A DNA stretch of 64,000 bases from Streptomyces sp. DG1A-41 (GCF_037055355.1 NZ_CP146350.1:1511001-1575000), one strand, 5' to 3'. Positions 1 through 9,661 are shown, numbered from the stretch's first letter. Notes: generated from the sequence alone by a model not told the origin. Made by a program: numbers and translations.

Positions 1-861
1 CTCGGCATGGGCACGCGGTGGGGCAGCTGGCAGCTGGCCGAGGAACTGGTGTCCGCCGAGCCGGGCAAGGACTTCCACCCCTTCCGCAGCTGGGACGTCA
101 TCGTGGCGATCCAGGGCGGCCTGGGCATGCTGGAGCGCACGTCCATCAACACCGGCGGCTTCCCCAAGCCGTCCATCACGCACTGGATCGTCACACCGGT
201 CGGCGAGAAGGCGACGGAGGTGTCCCGGCCGAGCGGTACGGACGTCGACGCGTACACGGTCCGGACGCACGCCATACAGGACATCTGCAACAAGCAGCAG
301 TTCGGCAGCGGCGACCGGCACTACCTCGGCGTGCAGTGGACCCTCTGGGACGGCCATCTGGTGATCACGATGCTGATCACGGTGACAGTGCTGCACGACA
401 CCCTGCGCATCGAGGTCACCGGGCACGCGCTGGGGCCGGTCAACTCCCTGTTCAACGAGAAGCCCGCGGCCAAGGAGAAGTCGGTGCAGAAGGCTCTCCG
501 GTTCTGGGAGACCCGCACCGTGAAGCTGCCCCTGATCGACGCCGACGAGGTGGTACGGCTGGCCGCGCGCGCCCCGCTGACCTGGTATCCGCCGCTGCTG
601 AACTGGCTCGGCGGCACCCTGACGCTTCCTGAGCCGTTCGGTCTGCGGCACGCGTGGGCGGACCAGCCGTGGCGGCATCGGTTCATGGCGGACGATGCGC
701 TTCGGGCTGCGACGCCCGTGCTTCGTGTGGTGCATGCGGCGGCGTTGAAGGTGCTGCGGGAGAACGGGGTGGACGTGGAGAAGTTCGGGTCGCGGTCGGC
801 GGCGCTCAGTGGGGCGGTGCAGGAGGCTTCGCCGAAGAAGGCGGATGTGTACGACGCCTAG
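1..861 (+). CDS. Conserved hypothetical protein, 5' end outside window
   Basis: The frame is open from base 1 and ends at a TAG at 859-861, so at least 286 residues are visible and the true start lies upstream; the ATG at base 7 may be internal. Codon use is typical of the window. I recognise no catalytic motif. Counting from that ATG, residues 118-129 form a short hydrophobic stretch (LVITMLITVTVL), which is too short and isolated to call a membrane segment. The C-terminal 60 residues are Ala/Arg-rich. The gene converges with the HIT-family gene across about 120 bases. Function is unknown. Confidence 0.75.
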   Translation, partial: LGMGTRWGSWQLAEELVSAEPGKDFHPFRSWDVIVAIQGGLGMLERTSINTGGFPKPSITHWIVTPVGEKATEVSRPSGTDVDAYTVRTHAIQDICNKQQFGSGDRHYLGVQWTLWDGHLVITMLITVTVLHDTLRIEVTGHALGPVNSLFNEKPAAKEKSVQKALRFWETRTVKLPLIDADEVVRLAARAPLTWYPPLLNWLGGTLTLPEPFGLRHAWADQPWRHRFMADDALRAATPVLRVVHAAALKVLRENGVDVEKFGSRSAALSGAVQEASPKKADVYDA

Positions 862-926
862 CTTTGAAGTGCCCTGGGTTGCGGCTGGGGCGGGGTGGGC
901 GCGCAACTCGGCGCTGCGAGGTACCG

Positions 927-969
927 CCTGCGCCCACCCTGCCGCCCCCAGCGGCACGACTGCCCGCGG
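927..969. repeat. Dispersed intergenic repeat, family B copy 1
   Basis: This non-coding stretch carries a core CTGCGCCCACCC, then a GCCGCCC-like step and GCGGCACGACTGCCCGC. Related sequences lie at 28879-28960 and 61557-61600, with a diverged version near 34236-34310. All are between genes, here between two convergent genes. It looks like a genome-wide intergenic element; its role is unknown. Confidence 0.5.
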
Positions 970-984
970 GCCAGGCGCCGCAGG

Positions 985-1533
985 CTAAGCCGTCGGCCAG
1001 GCCTCCGCCAGCATCTTCCTCGTGTCCGCCAGCAGTTGCGGCAGCACCCGCGTGTGCCCCACCACCGGCATGAAGTTCGTGTCGCCACCCCACCTCGGCA
1101 CGATGTGCTGGTGCAGGTGCGCCGCGATGCCCGCGCCGGCGACCGAGCCCTGGTTCATGCCGATGTTGAAGCCGTGTGCGCCGGAGGCCGCGCGCAGGGC
1201 CGTCATCGCCTGCTTGGTGAGTTCGCCGAGCTCGGCGGTCTCCCCCGCCGTGAGGTCGGTGTAGTCGGCGACGTGCCGGTAGGGCACGGTCATCAGGTGC
1301 CCGCCGTTGTACGGGTACAGGTTGAGCACGGCGTAGACCTGCTCACCGCGCTTGACGACCAGCCCGTCCTCGTCGGACTTGGCCGGGATCGAGCAGAAGG
1401 GGCAGCCGTCGCCGGCGCCCGGGCCGCTCGGCTTGTTCTCCCCCTGGATGTAGGCCATCCGATGGGGCGTCCACAGACGCTGGAACGCGTCCTGCGTCCC
1501 CACTCCCAGCTGCTGCTCCGGCTCACTCGTCAT
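985..1533 (-). CDS. HIT-family hydrolase, diadenosine tetraphosphate phosphorylase-like
   Basis: The 182-residue protein has the histidine-triad signature HLHQHIV at residues 139-145. The middle histidine of such motifs attacks the alpha-phosphate of nucleotides in the HIT superfamily. A CPFC pair at 44-47 resembles the zinc knuckle of actinobacterial Ap4A phosphorylase-like HIT proteins. I chose the ATG at 1533; another in-frame start lies four codons upstream, and neither has a clear ribosome site. The gene follows thrS on the same strand, separated by a hairpin. Threonyl- and other aminoacyl-tRNA synthetases make Ap4A as a by-product, so a role in clearing dinucleoside polyphosphates is plausible, but the substrate is inferred from family only. 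Confidence 0.88.
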   Translation of the reverse strand: MTSEPEQQLGVGTQDAFQRLWTPHRMAYIQGENKPSGPGAGDGCPFCSIPAKSDEDGLVVKRGEQVYAVLNLYPYNGGHLMTVPYRHVADYTDLTAGETAELGELTKQAMTALRAASGAHGFNIGMNQGSVAGAGIAAHLHQHIVPRWGGDTNFMPVVGHTRVLPQLLADTRKMLAEAWPTA

Positions 1534-1569
1534 GCAGTGCAGCATATGGCGTCGAGCTGGGGCTACGGC

Positions 1570-1596
1570 AAAGGCCCCCGGGGTCTCCCGAGGGCC
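1570..1596 (-). terminator. Hairpin terminator between thrS and the HIT gene
   Basis: Read on the minus strand, a 10-bp stem (GGCCCTCGGG pairing with CCCGGGGGCC, one G-U pair) closes a short loop and is followed by TTT. It lies directly after the thrS stop and before the HIT start, so it probably limits read-through. Confidence 0.6.
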
Positions 1597-1634
1597 CGTA
1601 CGCGGTTCGGTCAGGGCGCGGTGACGCCGTGCGG

Positions 1635-3611
1635 TCAGACCTGCGCCCGCTCCTCGACGACCTTCACGATCTTCGCGATGGCCTCGTCGAACGGGATGCC
1701 GTTCTCCTGGGAGCCGTCACGGTAACGGAAGGACACGGACCCGTGGGACATGTCCTCGTCGCCCGCGATGACCATGAAGGGCACCTTCTGCTTCTGGGCG
1801 TTGCGGATCTTCTTCTGCATCCGGTCCGAGGAGGAGTCCACCTCGACGCGCAGGCCCTTCTTCTTGGCCGCCGCCGCGAACTTCTCCAGGTACTCGACGT
1901 GCGCGTCGCCGATCGGGATGCCGACCGCCTGGACCGGGGCGAGCCACGCCGGGAAGGCACCCGCGTAGTGCTCCAGGAGCACCGCGAAGAAGCGCTCGAT
2001 CGAGCCGAACAGCGCGCGGTGGATCATGACCGGGCGCTGCTTGGCGCCGTCCGGGCCGGTGTACTCCAGGTCGAAGCGCTCCGGCAGGTTGAAGTCGAGC
2101 TGGATGGTCGACATCTGCCAGGTGCGGCCGATGGCGTCCTTGGTCTGGACGGAGATCTTCGGCCCGTAGAAGGCGGCGCCGCCCGGGTCGGGGACGAGGG
2201 GCAGGCCCTGCTTCTCGGCGACCTGGCGGAGGGTTTCCGTGGCCTCCTCCCAGGCCTCGTCCGAGCCGACGAACTTCTCCGGGTCCTTGGTGGACAGCTC
2301 CAGGTAGAAGTCGGTCAGGCCGTAGTCGCGCAGCAGGCCGAGGACGAAGGTGAGCGTCTTGTCGAGCTCCTCCGACATCTGCTCGCGGGTGCAGTAGATG
2401 TGCGCGTCGTCCTGGGTGAAGCCGCGGGCGCGGGTCAGGCCGTGCACGACGCCGGACTTCTCGTACCGGTACACCGTCCCGAACTCGAACAGGCGCAGCG
2501 GCAGCTCACGGTAGGAGCGCCCGCGCGCGTCGAAGATCAGGTTGTGCATCGGGCAGTTCATGGGCTTGAGGTAGTAGTCCACGCCCTCGTCGAGCTGCAT
2601 GGGCGGGTACATGCCGTCGGCGTACCAGTCCAGGTGGCCCGAGGTCTCGAAGAGCTTCCCCTTGGTGGCGTGCGGGGTGTAGACGAACTCGTAGCCCTCC
2701 TCCTCGTGGCGGCGGCGCGAGTAGTCCTCCATGACCCGGCGGATGACGCCGCCCTTGGGGTGGAAGACGGCGAGGCCGGAGCCGATCTGTTCCGGGATGG
2801 AGAACAGGTCGAGCTCGCTGCCGAGCTTGCGGTGGTCGCGCTTCTCGGCCTCGGCGAGGAACTCCAGGTACTGCTTCAGCTCGTCCTTGGTCGGCCAGGC
2901 GGTGCCGTAGATGCGCTGGAGCATGGGGTTCTTCTCGCTGCCGCGCCAGTAGGCGGCCGCGTTGCGCATCAGCTTGAACGCCGGGATCGCACGGGTCGAC
3001 GGCAGGTGGGGACCGCGGCAGAGGTCCTTCCAGCACAGCTCGCCGGTCTTGGCGTCCAGGTTGTCGTAGATCGTCAGCTCACCGGCGCCGACCTCGACGT
3101 CCGCGCCGTCGTCGGAGGAGGCGGAGCCCTTGAGGCCGATCAGCTCCAGCTTGTACGGCTCACCGGCCAGTTCCTCGCGGGCGGCCTCGTCGGAGACCAC
3201 GCGGCGGGCGAACTTCTGCCCCCGCTTCTGGATCTCCTGCATCTTCTTCTCGATGGCCTTGAGATCCTCGGGCGTGAACGGCTTCTCGACATCGAAGTCG
3301 TAGTAGAAGCCGTCCCTGACGGGCGGGCCGATGCCGAGCTTGGCCTCGGGGAAGAGCTCCTGCACGGCCTGCGCCATGACGTGCGCGGTGGAGTGGCGCA
3401 GGATGTTCAGGCCGTCCTCGGAGGAGATCTCGACGCCCTCGACCTCGTCGCCCTCGGACAGGGCGTACGACAGGTCCCTGAGTTCGCCGCCCACGCGCGC
3501 GGCGATGATCGAGCGCTCGCCGGCGAAGAGCTCGGCGGCCGTAGTGCCCGTCGTCACCACGCGTTCTTCCCGCTCGGAATCGCGCTGGATGATCACACGG
3601 ACGTCTGACAC
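1635..3611 (-). CDS. thrS: Threonine--tRNA ligase
   Basis: This cytoplasmic class II aminoacyl-tRNA synthetase charges tRNA-Thr. Its 658 residues are the usual length. An N-terminal TGS-type segment precedes the editing (second additional) domain. The catalytic core shows motif 1 around [12 protein letters not shown], the zinc-binding cysteine in PMNCPMH, and motif 2 at [13 protein letters not shown]. The anticodon-binding domain follows and ends in VEERAQV. The start is a GTG at 3611 preceded by AGGAGAG eight bases upstream on the minus strand, a strong ribosome site. No T-box-like leader was seen in the 93-base upstream gap. Confidence 0.98.
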   Translation of the reverse strand: MSDVRVIIQRDSEREERVVTTGTTAAELFAGERSIIAARVGGELRDLSYALSEGDEVEGVEISSEDGLNILRHSTAHVMAQAVQELFPEAKLGIGPPVRDGFYYDFDVEKPFTPEDLKAIEKKMQEIQKRGQKFARRVVSDEAAREELAGEPYKLELIGLKGSASSDDGADVEVGAGELTIYDNLDAKTGELCWKDLCRGPHLPSTRAIPAFKLMRNAAAYWRGSEKNPMLQRIYGTAWPTKDELKQYLEFLAEAEKRDHRKLGSELDLFSIPEQIGSGLAVFHPKGGVIRRVMEDYSRRRHEEEGYEFVYTPHATKGKLFETSGHLDWYADGMYPPMQLDEGVDYYLKPMNCPMHNLIFDARGRSYRELPLRLFEFGTVYRYEKSGVVHGLTRARGFTQDDAHIYCTREQMSEELDKTLTFVLGLLRDYGLTDFYLELSTKDPEKFVGSDEAWEEATETLRQVAEKQGLPLVPDPGGAAFYGPKISVQTKDAIGRTWQMSTIQLDFNLPERFDLEYTGPDGAKQRPVMIHRALFGSIERFFAVLLEHYAGAFPAWLAPVQAVGIPIGDAHVEYLEKFAAAAKKKGLRVEVDSSSDRMQKKIRNAQKQKVPFMVIAGDEDMSHGSVSFRYRDGSQENGIPFDEAIAKIVKVVEERAQV

Positions 3612-3704
3612 CGGTCTCTCCTGACTGAAGGTGGGGTCGCGGCGCCATACCGGAGCGCGCGCACGAGTATGGATCGTACCGACCCCGGACCGCCGACCGC
3701 GAAA

Positions 3705-4943
3705 TCAGTCCCCGCAGTCCCCTCCGCAGGCCTCCTCGAAGAAGGCCGCCATCCCGGCGTTCTCCTGGAGCGCCTTCATGAGGCGGTCCCGCTCGGCGTC
3801 GTCGACCTGCACCGGCACGACGCCGTGGGCGCCGGTGAGGCGCCGGAAGCCGCCCCGGCTCTCCAGCCGCCCCTGGACCCGCACCGGCAGTCCGACGAGG
3901 TGGGCGTGCCCGGCGATCCGGTAGGCCTCCTCGTCGAGGGTGATCCGGACGTTGGGTACGTCGGCCCCGGCGAGCACCCGCAGCCGTACGGTGCCCTCGC
4001 CGAGCGGCCCCGACCTGCGCATCCGGACCACCGCTCCCGTGATCCGTACCGGTACGGAGGGTTCCTCGCGGAGGTAGCGGGCGCCCGCCTCGCGCAGCAC
4101 GGGCAGGTCGCCGGGTGAGAACTCGACGGGCTCGGCGGAGGGTGCGCAGCCCTCGGGCACGCCGGCGGCCGGGGCCCACTCGACGGCGATCCGGGAGCCC
4201 TCCGTGCCCCGGACCAGGGCGATGAGGGCCTCGGTGAGCTCGTGGCTCACCCCTGCCTCGACCGCGGCGTCGAAGGCGTCCATGCCGCCGGTGGCGCGCT
4301 GGTAGTCGATGGCCTCGCGGGCGGCGTGCAGGGCCTGGTGGAGGCAGACGGCCAGCGGGCGGCCCTCGGCGACGGGCACGAAGGCCGTGAGCCGGCCGTC
4401 CGTCGCGGAGCCGACGAGGACGTTGTCCAGGGACGCGGCGGCGGAGCGCCGGTGCCGGGCGCCGTGGTAGCCGGCCCGGGCGCGCGTGGCGAGTGCCGCC
4501 GCGAGCAGCATCCGGCGGGCGGCGGTGCGCAGCCGGTCCTCGACGGTCCAGGGCGCCGCACCGGCGGGCCCGGCGGGGACGTCGTGCCACCAGCGGACCT
4601 CGTCGCTGGGGACGGCGAGCGAGACGAGGACCTCGCGGGCGGAGGGCGAGCCGCTGCGGGACAGGGCGAGCAGGGCCTCGCCGAGCAGGTCGTCGCTGTC
4701 GGGGAAGGCGCGGCTCTCAGGCACGAGGAGGCTGATGCCGGTGCCGCCGGGGCCGGGCGGAGTCCAGCGGCCGTAGCGTCCCGGGGCGCCGCCGCGGCGC
4801 TGCCAGCCGTGCCGGCGGAGCAGGGCGCTGAGCACGGCCGGGTCGACGTCCACGGGCTCGGGCGGGCGGCCGTTCCATCCCGTCGGGTCGACGGGATGGG
4901 GTCGCGCCTGCCTCAGCGGCTCCTCGGTCGGGCGGTGCGTCAC
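3705..4943 (-). CDS. Conserved hypothetical protein coupled to DUF4365 gene
   Basis: The 412-residue protein starts with GTG at 4943, which overlaps the stop of the upstream gene in a GTGA junction, so the two are translationally coupled. The first 50 residues are polar and probably disordered. The middle is helical and Ala-rich with the segment AAASLDNVLVGS. The last 120 residues are beta-rich (VRITGAVVRMRRSG, VPVRVQGRLESRGG) and could form an OB-like fold, ending in a short acidic CGGDCGD tail. No transmembrane segment or recognised catalytic motif is visible. Function is unknown. Confidence 0.8.
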   Translation of the reverse strand: MTHRPTEEPLRQARPHPVDPTGWNGRPPEPVDVDPAVLSALLRRHGWQRRGGAPGRYGRWTPPGPGGTGISLLVPESRAFPDSDDLLGEALLALSRSGSPSAREVLVSLAVPSDEVRWWHDVPAGPAGAAPWTVEDRLRTAARRMLLAAALATRARAGYHGARHRRSAAASLDNVLVGSATDGRLTAFVPVAEGRPLAVCLHQALHAAREAIDYQRATGGMDAFDAAVEAGVSHELTEALIALVRGTEGSRIAVEWAPAAGVPEGCAPSAEPVEFSPGDLPVLREAGARYLREEPSVPVRITGAVVRMRRSGPLGEGTVRLRVLAGADVPNVRITLDEEAYRIAGHAHLVGLPVRVQGRLESRGGFRRLTGAHGVVPVQVDDAERDRLMKALQENAGMAAFFEEACGGDCGD

Positions 4944-5506
4944 GGTTTCCCTCCCGTCCCGACCCGCGTCATGATCTCGCACAGCGCCCGGTCGTCGAAG
5001 ATGCGTGAAGTCGGTATCCGCACGGTGGTGCGGCGGCGGCCGGTGATCGGCTGGCCGGCGAGGTTGGTCCAGTAGCAGCAGTGCCTGAGGTCGAGCCGGT
5101 CGTGGCCGGCGCGCAGCCAGTCGTCCTGGGCGCGCGGCACCAGCATCACGACCAGGATCTTGTGCACCGACACGGGTGTGCGGGCGAGCTTCGCCAGGTG
5201 GTCGTTGTCGAGCGTGAAGGCGAAGGTGCGGCCCGGTGGGTTGGGCGGCACCTGGTACGTGGCCTTGAGCTGCACCTTGATGGTGACCTCGTCGTCGACC
5301 GTGTGCCCGGGGGCGCTGTGGCTGACGTGCCAGTCGATGCCGCTGTCGGGGAACGGCTGGGAGAGCGAGCAGCCGGCGGCCGCCGCGACGGCGTGCAGAT
5401 AGCCGACCTGGAGTGTCTCCATGCAGGCGGTGGTGGCGAGAGTGCCGCGAGAGGGGGCCGTGCGCTCGGGCAGCAGCCCGCCCCGTTCGGGCTGCGCTAT
5501 GGCCAT
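4940..5506 (-). CDS. DUF4365-type protein
   Basis: The 188-residue protein has the layout of DUF4365 proteins: an N-terminal helix (METLQVGYLHAVAAAAG), the DSGIDWHV block and VTIKVQLKAT, which resemble the D-(x)n-E/Q-x-K core of restriction-endonuclease-like folds. That fold link is from family knowledge, and nuclease activity is not shown. The start is ATG at 5506. It is the first gene of a two-gene coupled unit and is divergent from the exonuclease gene, sharing a 168-base upstream region. Confidence 0.8.
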   Translation of the reverse strand: MAIAQPERGGLLPERTAPSRGTLATTACMETLQVGYLHAVAAAAGCSLSQPFPDSGIDWHVSHSAPGHTVDDEVTIKVQLKATYQVPPNPPGRTFAFTLDNDHLAKLARTPVSVHKILVVMLVPRAQDDWLRAGHDRLDLRHCCYWTNLAGQPITGRRRTTVRIPTSRIFDDRALCEIMTRVGTGGKP

Positions 5507-5674
5507 GGCCAACAGCCTTCCAGAACAAGTGAGTCCCCGCTGCGGGCCGCTGAACTGCGCGGACCCGTACTCCTGTTGTCTCCTTTCGGCGTACGGCGCA
5601 AACAGCCCGGGTATCACCGAATCGGGCAGCGGACGGTGCGTCAGCTGCCGAAGTTGAACGAGGGGTTGTGGGCC

Positions 5675-6403
5675 ATGACGACGTGCTGGTACGAGGGGCC
5701 ATTGGCCGCTTTCGACACGGAGACGACGGGCGTGGACGTCGAGACCGACCGCATCGTGTCGGCCGCCGTCGTCGTCCAGGACGCCCCGGGCGTCCGGCCG
5801 CGGGTCAGCCGCTGGCTGGTGAACCCGGGCGTGCCGGTGCCCGCCGAGGCGACGGCGGTGCACGGGCTGACGGAGGAACACCTCCAGCGCAACGGCCGCT
5901 GGCCGGCGCCGGTGATGTTCGAGATAGCGGAGGCGCTCGCCGAGCAGGCGCACGTCGGCCGCCCGGTCGTGGTGATGAACGCGCCGTTCGATCTGACCCT
6001 GCTCGACCGGGAGTTGCGCCGCCATCGCGCCTCGGCCCTGAGCCGCTGGTTCGAGTCGGCGCCGCTGTTCGTGCTCGACCCGAGGGTGCTGGACAAGCAC
6101 CTGGACCGCTACCGCAAGGGCCGCCGCACGCTGACCGATCTGTGCGCGCACTACGGCGTCGCCCTGGAGGGCGCGCACGACGCGGCGGCCGACGCCGTGG
6201 CGGCGCTGGAGGTCACCCGGGCGGTGGGCCGCCGTTTCGCGTCGCGGCTGGAGCGCCTCGCCCCCGGGGAGCTGCACACGCTTCAGGCGGTGTGGCACGC
6301 GGCGCAGGCCCGGGGTCTCCAGGCGTGGTTCGCGCGCAGCGGCGTGGAGGAGGCGGTCGATCCGGCCTGGCCGCTGCGTCCGGACCTGCCGGCGGCGGCC
6401 TGA
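5675..6403 (+). CDS. DnaQ-family 3'-5' exonuclease
   Basis: The 242-residue protein carries a full DEDDh active site: D14 and E16 in FDTETTG, D106 in NAPFD, and H168 with D173 in HDAAAD. These bind two metal ions and hydrolyse 3' nucleotides. It is a stand-alone exonuclease domain without a polymerase or helicase, so it could be a proofreading-type subunit or an RNA/DNA trimming enzyme. The start is the ATG at 5675, just before the first beta strand of the fold. No strong ribosome site is visible. A tRNA-Val gene on the other strand follows. Confidence 0.9.
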   Translation: MTTCWYEGPLAAFDTETTGVDVETDRIVSAAVVVQDAPGVRPRVSRWLVNPGVPVPAEATAVHGLTEEHLQRNGRWPAPVMFEIAEALAEQAHVGRPVVVMNAPFDLTLLDRELRRHRASALSRWFESAPLFVLDPRVLDKHLDRYRKGRRTLTDLCAHYGVALEGAHDAAADAVAALEVTRAVGRRFASRLERLAPGELHTLQAVWHAAQARGLQAWFARSGVEEAVDPAWPLRPDLPAAA

Positions 6404-6434
6404 GCACCTGGGCAGGACGCCCGCACAGGGCATG

Positions 6435-6463
6435 AAAAAACCGGTCCGTCTGCGACGGACCGG
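6435..6463 (-). terminator. Intrinsic terminator of tRNA-Val(CAC)
   Basis: On the minus strand a perfect 10-bp stem (CCGGTCCGTC, loop GCA, GACGGACCGG) is followed at once by six T residues. It lies 10 bases past the tRNA 3' end, and is a textbook rho-independent terminator, unusual here in having a real T-tract. Confidence 0.9.
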
Positions 6464-6473
6464 CTGTTTCCGG

Positions 6474-6545
6474 TGGGCGATACTGGGTTCGAACCAGTGA
6501 CCTCTTCGGTGTGAACGAAGCGCTCTCCCACTGAGCTAATCGCCC
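6474..6545 (-). tRNA. tRNA-Val (anticodon CAC), copy 1
   Basis: The 72-base cloverleaf has acceptor stem GGGCGAT pairing with ATCGCCC, discriminator A, and an anticodon loop TTCACAC giving anticodon CAC, which reads GTG. The 3' CCA is not encoded (CCG follows). The gene body is identical to the tRNA at 20255-20326. Confidence 0.97.
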
Positions 6546-6584
6546 GGGAACGCACTGAACAATACAGGCCCCGGCACGTTTCCT

Positions 6585-7031
6585 TCAAACCGTTGCGAGG
6601 TGCCTGGCCAGTCCGCGCGCGCCCTCGCGCATCATCAGCCGGTGATTGGCCCGGAAGGCCGGCCGGCACGGCACGGCGAGCCGTCGCAGCAGCGGCTTGC
6701 GGACGTCGACGACCTGGTCGTACCGCGCGCGAGTCCCCGCCCCGTCCGGGGTGAGCGTCCAGCGCGCGCAGCCCTCCAGGTCACCGGACAGGGCGATCTC
6801 CAGCACGCCGGCCCCGAAATCACGTCGCACCTCCCGCGCGGTGAAGGTCATGTCGTACGGCAGGACGGAGCGGATCCGGACCACCCCCGTCGTGTCGTCG
6901 AGCCGCGTCACCTCCCGGACCTGGCGCCACCACCGGGGGTAGTCCTCGGCGCGCTCCAGCGCCTCGTACACGGGGGCGGGCGGCGCGGGCAGGGTCCACA
7001 GGCTGCGGAAACGGTAGTGGTTCCAGTCCAT
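6585..7031 (-). CDS. SRPBCC (START/polyketide cyclase-like) family protein
   Basis: The 148-residue single-domain protein opens with the family pattern of a strand followed by PPAPVYEALERAEDYPRWW, the usual helix preceding the ligand cavity, and ends with a long C-terminal helix (RLMMREGARGLARHLATV). SRPBCC proteins bind hydrophobic ligands in a deep pocket; the ligand here cannot be told. The start ATG at 7031 fits the fold start. It is divergent from the large membrane protein gene and next to tRNA-Val. Confidence 0.87.
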   Translation of the reverse strand: MDWNHYRFRSLWTLPAPPAPVYEALERAEDYPRWWRQVREVTRLDDTTGVVRIRSVLPYDMTFTAREVRRDFGAGVLEIALSGDLEGCARWTLTPDGAGTRARYDQVVDVRKPLLRRLAVPCRPAFRANHRLMMREGARGLARHLATV

Positions 7032-7128
7032 GACCGCAGTCTGCCCACTTTCGGTGCGGGCTGTCTGAGTACGCGCCTGAGTATCCGCACTCATGCCGTA
7101 CGGCGTGACGCGGACCACACTGCCGGTC

Positions 7129-9507
7129 ATGACGCACCTTCCGCCCCCGGCCGAGGAGTTGCGGCTCCTCGACGCCGAGCTCCGGCAACTGGAGTCGCGC
7201 CGCGCCCAGTTGCTGGCACGTCGCGCCTGGCTGGTCGCGACCCTGCACCAGACACAGCAACAGGCGGGGGCGCAACTGCCGCCCGCCGCACCGCCGCGCC
7301 CGGAGGCCGCCGCACCCAGCGTGCAGAACGTGCTGCTGGCGCTCGGCGGTGTGCTGCTCACGCTCGCGGCGGCGGTGTTCACGCTGGTCAGCTGGGGTGA
7401 CATGGGGATCGCCGGGCGGGCGCTGGTGCTCGGCGCGGTCACGCTGGCAGCGCTGGCCGGGCCGGCGCTCCTGCTGAAGCGGGGGCTGCGCTCGACGGCC
7501 GAGTCCGTGGCGGGGCTGGGCCTCGCTCTGACCGTCCTGGACGCCTACGCCCTGCACGAGGCCGCTCTCCCCGGGACGGACGGGACGGGGTACGCGGCGG
7601 CCGCGGCGGCGGTGCTGGCGGGGATCTGGTCGGCGTACGGTCTGCTGCCGGCCACGGCCGCGCTGCGACTGCCCCTGCCCTGCGCCCTGGCGGCGGCCCA
7701 GTTCCCGCTGCTGCTGTGGGCCCTGTCCGCCGGGGCAGATCCCTACGTGATCAGCGCCGCGCTGCTGGTGACGGCCGGGCTCGACACGGTGGCGGCGCTG
7801 CGGGTGACGGCCGCTTCCGTACGGATCTGCGCGGCCGTCGGCGCGTACGGCACGGGCGGCTGGGGCGTTCTGGGTGCCGGCTGGCTGTCCGTGACGGCCG
7901 ACGGCCCGGGCGCCGCCGCCCGCGCCGGGGCGCTGCTCCTGCTCGCGGCGGCGATCGCGCTGGGTGCGGCCTGGCGGGTCTCGGGTTCGGGCGTACGGCA
8001 CGCCCTCGGTCTCGCGGCGGCCTCGGGGCTGCTCACCGTGGGTGCGCTCGGCGGAGTGGCTCGCTTCGGGGTGCCGGCGGAGTGGTCGGTTCCCGCTCAT
8101 CTGGCCTTGGGTATCGCCCTGTTGGCGGTGCCGCGGGCCGGGCGACTGCTGCCGGACGCGGTGCGGCACGGTGTCGCCTGCGCCTCCGCCGCCGTACAGG
8201 CGCTGGCTCTGCTGTGGGCGCTGCCCGTCGTCGCCCTGGTGGTGATGGGGCCTGGCTGGTTGGGCCGTGTGTGGAGCGGTGCACCGTCGGACATCCGTGC
8301 GGCGGTCGCCGTCGAGGCGCCCTGGCCGTCGGACGCGGCGGCGGCTCCCGTGGTGCTGCTTGCGGTCGCGGGCGTACTCACCCTGGCGGTCCGCGCGGAG
8401 CAGTGGCGCCCGCGGGGCCGGCTCGGTGCGCTGGGTCTGCTGTGGGCCGCGGCGCTGCTGCTCCCGGCGATCCTCGCGGTTCCCCACCTCGCGGGGATGT
8501 CGGTCCTGGGAGTCATGACAGCGGCCGTGCTGTACCTGGGCCGGACCACGACGTCCGGCGCGCGGATCACAGCCCTCGTCCTGGCCCTGGTCACGGCCGT
8601 CGACCTCACGCTGGTCTCCCTCGCCTCCCAGACCGCGACGCTGGTCGTGCTGTCCGTGCTGACGGCCCTGTTCGCCTCGGCCTCGTGGCGGGCGGGCCTC
8701 GCCCCCTTCACGGCTCCGGCCGCCCTCGTGTACGCCGCCGTCCTGGCCTCGGCGACCGGTGCCGCCGCGGACTGGCCGCCGGCCCGGACCGCCCTGCTGG
8801 TCCTGGCCGTTCCCGTGGCCGCCGCCCTGCTCGCGCCGCGTCTCGCCGGGTCCCGGTCGACGGTGCCGGTCGAGGCCGTGGGAGCCGCCGCCGGCCTGCT
8901 GGCCGTGGGCCTCGCGGTCACCGATCCGCCGCTGCTCGCCCTGGTACTGGCGTTGTGCGGTGTCATCACCGCGGGCACGGCGCTGCGTCCGGACCGCCGT
9001 TCCGTCGGTCACGCGGCCACGGCTCTGTTCGTGCTGGCCGCCTGGGTACGCCTGGACGCGTGGGAGGTCGGCACACCCGAGGCGTACACGCTCCCGGTGA
9101 CCGTCCCGGCGCTGCTCATCGGCGCCCTGCGCAGGCGCCGGGACCCGCAGACCTCGTCCTGGACGGCGTACGGCCCCGGACTCGCCGCCACGCTCGTGCC
9201 GAGTCTCGTCGCGGCCTGGGGCGACCCGCACTGGACGCGGCCGTTGCTGCTGGGCACGGCGACGCTGCTGGTCACCCTGCTGGGTGCCCGGCACCGCCTC
9301 CAGGCACCGCTGGTGCTGGGCGGCTCGGTGCTCGCCCTGGTCGCGCTGCACGAACTCGCCCCGTACGTCGTGCAGGTGACCGGCGCACTCCCCCGCTGGG
9401 CGCCTCCCGCCCTCGCCGGACTCCTGCTGCTCGCACTCGGGGCGACGTACGAGCAGCGGATCCGGGACGTCCGGCGGGTGCGGGCCGTTCTGGGGCGGAT
9501 GAACTAG
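7129..9507 (+). CDS. Large polytopic membrane protein, SCO7613 C-terminal-domain type
   Basis: The protein of about 792 residues has an N-terminal coiled-coil-like helix (ELRLLDAELRQLESRRAQLLARR) and a Pro/Ala hinge. About 20 hydrophobic segments then fill the rest of the protein, the first being VLLALGGVLLTLAAAVFTLVSW. This layout matches the actinobacterial SCO7613 C-terminal-domain membrane proteins, whose function is unknown. The C-terminus (YEQRIRDVRRVRAVLGRMN) is basic and probably cytosolic. I chose the ATG at 7129 because residues before it look non-conserved; an in-frame ATG at 7093 is the alternative, and neither has a clear ribosome site. Confidence 0.8.
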   Translation: MTHLPPPAEELRLLDAELRQLESRRAQLLARRAWLVATLHQTQQQAGAQLPPAAPPRPEAAAPSVQNVLLALGGVLLTLAAAVFTLVSWGDMGIAGRALVLGAVTLAALAGPALLLKRGLRSTAESVAGLGLALTVLDAYALHEAALPGTDGTGYAAAAAAVLAGIWSAYGLLPATAALRLPLPCALAAAQFPLLLWALSAGADPYVISAALLVTAGLDTVAALRVTAASVRICAAVGAYGTGGWGVLGAGWLSVTADGPGAAARAGALLLLAAAIALGAAWRVSGSGVRHALGLAAASGLLTVGALGGVARFGVPAEWSVPAHLALGIALLAVPRAGRLLPDAVRHGVACASAAVQALALLWALPVVALVVMGPGWLGRVWSGAPSDIRAAVAVEAPWPSDAAAAPVVLLAVAGVLTLAVRAEQWRPRGRLGALGLLWAAALLLPAILAVPHLAGMSVLGVMTAAVLYLGRTTTSGARITALVLALVTAVDLTLVSLASQTATLVVLSVLTALFASASWRAGLAPFTAPAALVYAAVLASATGAAADWPPARTALLVLAVPVAAALLAPRLAGSRSTVPVEAVGAAAGLLAVGLAVTDPPLLALVLALCGVITAGTALRPDRRSVGHAATALFVLAAWVRLDAWEVGTPEAYTLPVTVPALLIGALRRRRDPQTSSWTAYGPGLAATLVPSLVAAWGDPHWTRPLLLGTATLLVTLLGARHRLQAPLVLGGSVLALVALHELAPYVVQVTGALPRWAPPALAGLLLLALGATYEQRIRDVRRVRAVLGRMN

Positions 9508-9661
9508 GGGGTGGGTGTCCGCGAAGTCCATGTGGTCGCGCCGTCGGTGCCTCCGGGTGCCGTATGGGCGTCTCGACTGCGGACAAGGCACGTGATGTCA
9601 TACGTTTTCCGATCGGCGCCGGCGGCAGGCGACACGGCCGGGCAGGGACGGGGGAGGCATC

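Noticed and set aside
3612..3704. T-box leader of thrS
   Set aside because: The gap is only 93 bases and lacks the conserved T-box sequence and antiterminator.
6820..9591. 923-residue open frame on the minus strand
   Set aside because: It is an antisense shadow of the large membrane protein; its Arg/Gln/Gly-rich composition is typical of GC-rich off-frames.
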